Of a stretch of 19,974 nucleotides of DNA, positions 18,024-19,974 are shown piece by piece (the stretch's first letter is position 1; each line of letters begins with the position of its first letter). This DNA is from Cyanobacteria bacterium K_DeepCast_35m_m2_023. GTDB lineage: Bacteria; Cyanobacteriota; Cyanobacteriia; PCC-6307; Cyanobiaceae. The notes below the pieces were generated by a model. The model had not been told where the DNA came from. It ran no database searches and was given only the letters and a program-made list of their open reading frames with translations. The stretch is taken from contig VGQR01000005.1 of assembly GCA_016882345.1 (NCBI GenBank), positions 1 to 19,974 of the forward strand. Reading direction: 5' to 3'. Made by a program: the position numbers and the translations under genes.

Positions 18024-19190
18024 TCAGGCCGGCCCTTCGTCAAGGCGGGTGGGTCCGCTCTGGCCTTGCCAGACCGGCACGGTGACATGGAAACAGGCTC
18101 CTTCACCGGGCTGGGAGACCACCCAGATGCGGCCGCCATGGACTTCGGCGATGCGTCGGCAGACCGACAGACCCACGCCGAAGCCCGCCGTGGTGCCAGA
18201 GGTCTGGGGTAGGCGCACCCGGTCCTGAAAGATGCGCTGCTGCTCGGATTCAGGGATCCCCGGGCCGCTGTCGCAAACGCTCACTTGCACCCATTGGCTG
18301 GTGCGGTGGAGCAGGGTGAGCGACAGCACACCTCCTTCGGGGGTGTATTTGAGGGCGTTCTCCAGCAGGTTGAGCATCACCTGGCGCATGCGGCGCTGAT
18401 CGGCGAACACGTCGGGCAGATCGGCCGGGATGTCGGTCACCAACTTGAGGTGCCGACCGACCCACAGCTTCTCGAGCTCGAGGATGGCCTCGGCTGCCAC
18501 CTTGCCCAGGGCCAGGCGCTGGGGGTTGAACAGGGCCTCCCAGCGGGTGGTGCCCACCTCGAGCAGATCCTTCGAGAGGTGCTCGATGTCGTCGAGCCGG
18601 CGGCTGAGCACGTCGCGAAAGCGGGGCTCGTCGATCTGGCCGAGGGTGTGGCTCTGCAGAGCCAGCTTGGCGGCCGTGAGCGGGGTCCGCAGCTCGTGGG
18701 CGACCATGCGCAGCAGCCGCTCCTGCACCCCCAAGCGCTCGATCAGGGTCTCGTTCTCCTGACGCAGCACCAGCAGCTGGTCCTCCAGCTGCAGCTCGCG
18801 CTGGGTGCGGCTGCCATCCACTTCGGCGGGCCGCAGGGTCATGCCCAAACCGGTGACCACCTGCATCTGCTGCCAGCGCGGCAGCCAGCTGCGCAGCCGC
18901 ATGCTGATGCCGTGCCCGGCAAACACCTGCTTGGGCAGGGGGTGCAGCTTGACCAGCGCCGGGGTGGCGACAAGCCGGTGCAACTCGAGCAGTTCGGGCT
19001 GCTTGGACGGATCGGCGATCTCGAGGCTGACCTCGAAGCCGAAGTCCTCGCCATGCAGGGCCCCCACCAGCTGCCGCAGGTCGGGGCTGGCCAGGTGGTG
19101 GTTGGCCGCCACAAGCAACAGCTTGAGCTCTTGGCGCGGGGCGCCCGAGCCCTCGCCCGGCGGGGTCGTCGCGGGTGCGGTGCCAGTCAC
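18024..19190 (-). CDS. sasA: Circadian output histidine kinase SasA
   Basis: A kinase of about 388 residues. The N-terminal thioredoxin/KaiB-like domain spans about 21-105, with [41 protein letters not shown] and KQVFAG, the part that binds KaiC. A coiled linker ([21 protein letters not shown]) leads to the H-box [20 protein letters not shown] with phospho-acceptor His165. The ATPase domain has the N-box [16 protein letters not shown], the G1 box VCDSGPGIP and the [22 protein letters not shown] region. SasA passes the KaiABC clock state to the response regulator RpaA, which drives dusk genes. GTG 19190 is chosen because AAGG lies 8 nt upstream; GTG 19199 or TTG 19259 would add 3 or 23 residues. 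No rpaA or kai gene is in the window. Confidence 0.94.
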   Translation of the reverse strand: MTGTAPATTPPGEGSGAPRQELKLLLVAANHHLASPDLRQLVGALHGEDFGFEVSLEIADPSKQPELLELHRLVATPALVKLHPLPKQVFAGHGISMRLRSWLPRWQQMQVVTGLGMTLRPAEVDGSRTQRELQLEDQLLVLRQENETLIERLGVQERLLRMVAHELRTPLTAAKLALQSHTLGQIDEPRFRDVLSRRLDDIEHLSKDLLEVGTTRWEALFNPQRLALGKVAAEAILELEKLWVGRHLKLVTDIPADLPDVFADQRRMRQVMLNLLENALKYTPEGGVLSLTLLHRTSQWVQVSVCDSGPGIPESEQQRIFQDRVRLPQTSGTTAGFGVGLSVCRRIAEVHGGRIWVVSQPGEGACFHVTVPVWQGQSGPTRLDEGPA

Positions 19191-19325
19191 GCCTGACACC
19201 TTATGGAGAAATGCTGGCGATGGACCGCAACTGCCCACAGAGCCGATACAGATCGGCAACGAATCGCTGGCTTGCGGCCGCTTCCCTCGCTAGAGAGTGA
19301 TCGCAGGGTGCGGCAACTGGCGACC
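19191..19325. promoter_or_regulatory. Divergent control region of sasA and the right-end gene
   Basis: The 135-nt region between divergent starts contains the perfect inverted repeat GCCGAT-ACAG-ATCGGC at 19242-19257. This lies about 52 nt before the sasA start and could be an operator or a leader hairpin. No clear -35/-10 pair is visible for either gene. The open frame reading into this region on each strand has no family-like sequence. Confidence 0.35.
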
Positions 19326-19916
19326 ATGGCCTCAACCCACGAACTGAGTCAACGGGTGCATCCTTTCGCTGCGGCTGCCAATCCCCCCGCTGCCAGCCGG
19401 ATCCGGCTCGACAGCAGCCTGCGGCGCTGGTTCTCCCGCAACCTGGGGCTGTGGCGCTCGCGGCGGTTGTATTTCTTCGCCGATGGCGATGTGTTGCGGG
19501 TCGACATGATGCTGCGGGTCGAGAGCTTCAGCGAGCCGATCGAAGGGGAGGCGGCCTACCGCTTCACCTGGTGGCCCGAACAGGATTTCGACTTCTTTGA
19601 GAAGAAGCCGCGGTTTGTGCCCACAGGAACCATGGAGGCCTATCTGTGCGGTCACCAATTGCGGCGCAGCCGCGGTTACCTGTGCGGCAGCCCCACCAAA
19701 AGCCAGATCCGGCAGGTGGATGAACACGAATTGGTGTTCGAATCCCACTACCAGGAGTGGGACATCCTCGAGCACATCCGACTGATTGACCAGGACCGCT
19801 ACCGGTCCCGCTCGATCTACTCGTGGAAGGACGGAGTGCTCGAGCTGGCCGAGACCCACCACGAGATCCGCGTCGAAGAGGCAGGACTGCCGCTGCCTGC
19901 CTCAGCCAGCAGCTGA
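19326..19916 (+). CDS. Conserved protein of unknown function, possibly CpeS/lipocalin-like
   Basis: A 196-residue soluble protein that I do not recognise with confidence. It is rich in aromatic and charged residues: LRRWFSRNLGLWRSRRLYFF, YRFTWWPEQDFDFFEKKP, GTMEAYLCGHQLRRSRGYLCG, ELVFESHYQEWDILEHIRL, RYRSRSIYSWKDGVLELAETHHEIRVE. Alternating hydrophobic strands, an N-terminal helix with W-RS-R and a C-terminal strand ending in EIR resemble the layout of S-type phycobiliprotein lyases (CpcS/CpeS, lipocalin fold), but this is impression only. There is no signal peptide or membrane segment. ATG 19326 is chosen; an upstream in-frame ATG at 19203 would add 41 residues of non-conserved look. It is divergent from sasA. 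Expression as a real gene is supported by length and codon pattern. Confidence 0.7.
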   Translation: MASTHELSQRVHPFAAAANPPAASRIRLDSSLRRWFSRNLGLWRSRRLYFFADGDVLRVDMMLRVESFSEPIEGEAAYRFTWWPEQDFDFFEKKPRFVPTGTMEAYLCGHQLRRSRGYLCGSPTKSQIRQVDEHELVFESHYQEWDILEHIRLIDQDRYRSRSIYSWKDGVLELAETHHEIRVEEAGLPLPASASS

Positions 19917-19974
19917 ATCTGACGGTCTGGCCGCAGGGGGGTGGCTTCTGAGCAACCATGCAGCAGTATGGGCA
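19917..19974. other. Right-end stretch without an assigned gene
   Basis: Only 58 nt remain. An ATG at 19958 opens a frame running off the window (M-Q-Q-Y-G), but there are too few codons to say whether it is a gene. No terminator is visible after the preceding stop. Confidence 0.2.

Noticed and set aside
19203..19325. 41-residue N-terminal extension of the right-end gene from ATG 19203
   Set aside because: The added sequence is Arg/Ala-rich, without the aromatic strand pattern of the main protein, and covers the sasA upstream region; ATG 19326 is the better start.

Overview
The window reads as a chromosome segment of a GC-rich unicellular picocyanobacterium of the Synechococcus/Cyanobium group. 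By eye the GC content is about two thirds. The diagnostic genes are a ferredoxin-NADP reductase with an N-terminal CpcD-like phycobilisome-linker domain (petH), a KaiB-fold histidine kinase (sasA), the cyanobacterial G6PDH partner opcA beside zwf, and a tRNA-Glu(UUC) with no encoded CCA. I found the cyanobacterial octamer HIP1 (GCGATCGC) only once, near 12017, which fits the picocyanobacterial branch. Genes are densely packed, many start codons overlap the preceding stop, and GTG/TTG starts are common. I see no insertion sequence, phage gene, CRISPR array or rRNA.

Layout. 1-460: 3' end of a nucleoside hydrolase. 510-2977: leuA, overlapping by 4 nt a MalG-type sugar ABC permease with no partner subunits in view. 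2978-3388 (minus): a small membrane-anchored coiled-coil protein. 3517-3783: a SemiSWEET-type sugar transporter. 3773-5845 (minus): a 7TM-HD protein of the PgpH c-di-AMP phosphodiesterase family. 5879-9727 (plus): folD, a geranylgeranyl-diphosphate synthase gene, a DUF212/divergent PAP2 membrane protein and a RecD-like helicase, the last three chained by 4-nt stop/start overlaps. 9757-16992 (minus): petH, zwf, opcA, cobB, acylphosphatase, histidine phosphatase and a GAP/LysE-like membrane protein, read in that order. 17158-17727 (plus): an SRPBCC/START-like protein divergent from petH. 17896-17968 (minus): tRNA-Glu. 18024-19190 (minus): sasA. 19326-19916 (plus): a conserved protein I cannot name.

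How the genes fit together. zwf and opcA supply the oxidative pentose phosphate pathway, the main NADPH source in darkness. PetH exchanges electrons between NADPH and ferredoxin. SasA carries circadian output to the transcription factor RpaA, and c-di-AMP turnover by a PgpH-type enzyme has been linked to survival at night. The window is therefore rich in day/night metabolism genes, although nothing in the sequence proves co-regulation. cobB is the amidase of corrin-ring synthesis. The histidine phosphatase two genes downstream could act in the same pathway (CobC-like) or be a general phosphatase. The GGPP synthase gives the C20 precursor of carotenoids and the phytyl chain, and its coupling to a PAP2-like protein suggests lipid-phosphate chemistry.

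This is mostly a conserved core region. I found no clear sign of a novel multi-gene system. The points most worth a second look are the coupled crtE-DUF212 pair, the phosphatase/membrane-protein tail of the cobB cluster, the OpcA cysteine cluster, the two orphan sugar transporters, and the unassigned 196-aa protein at the right end.
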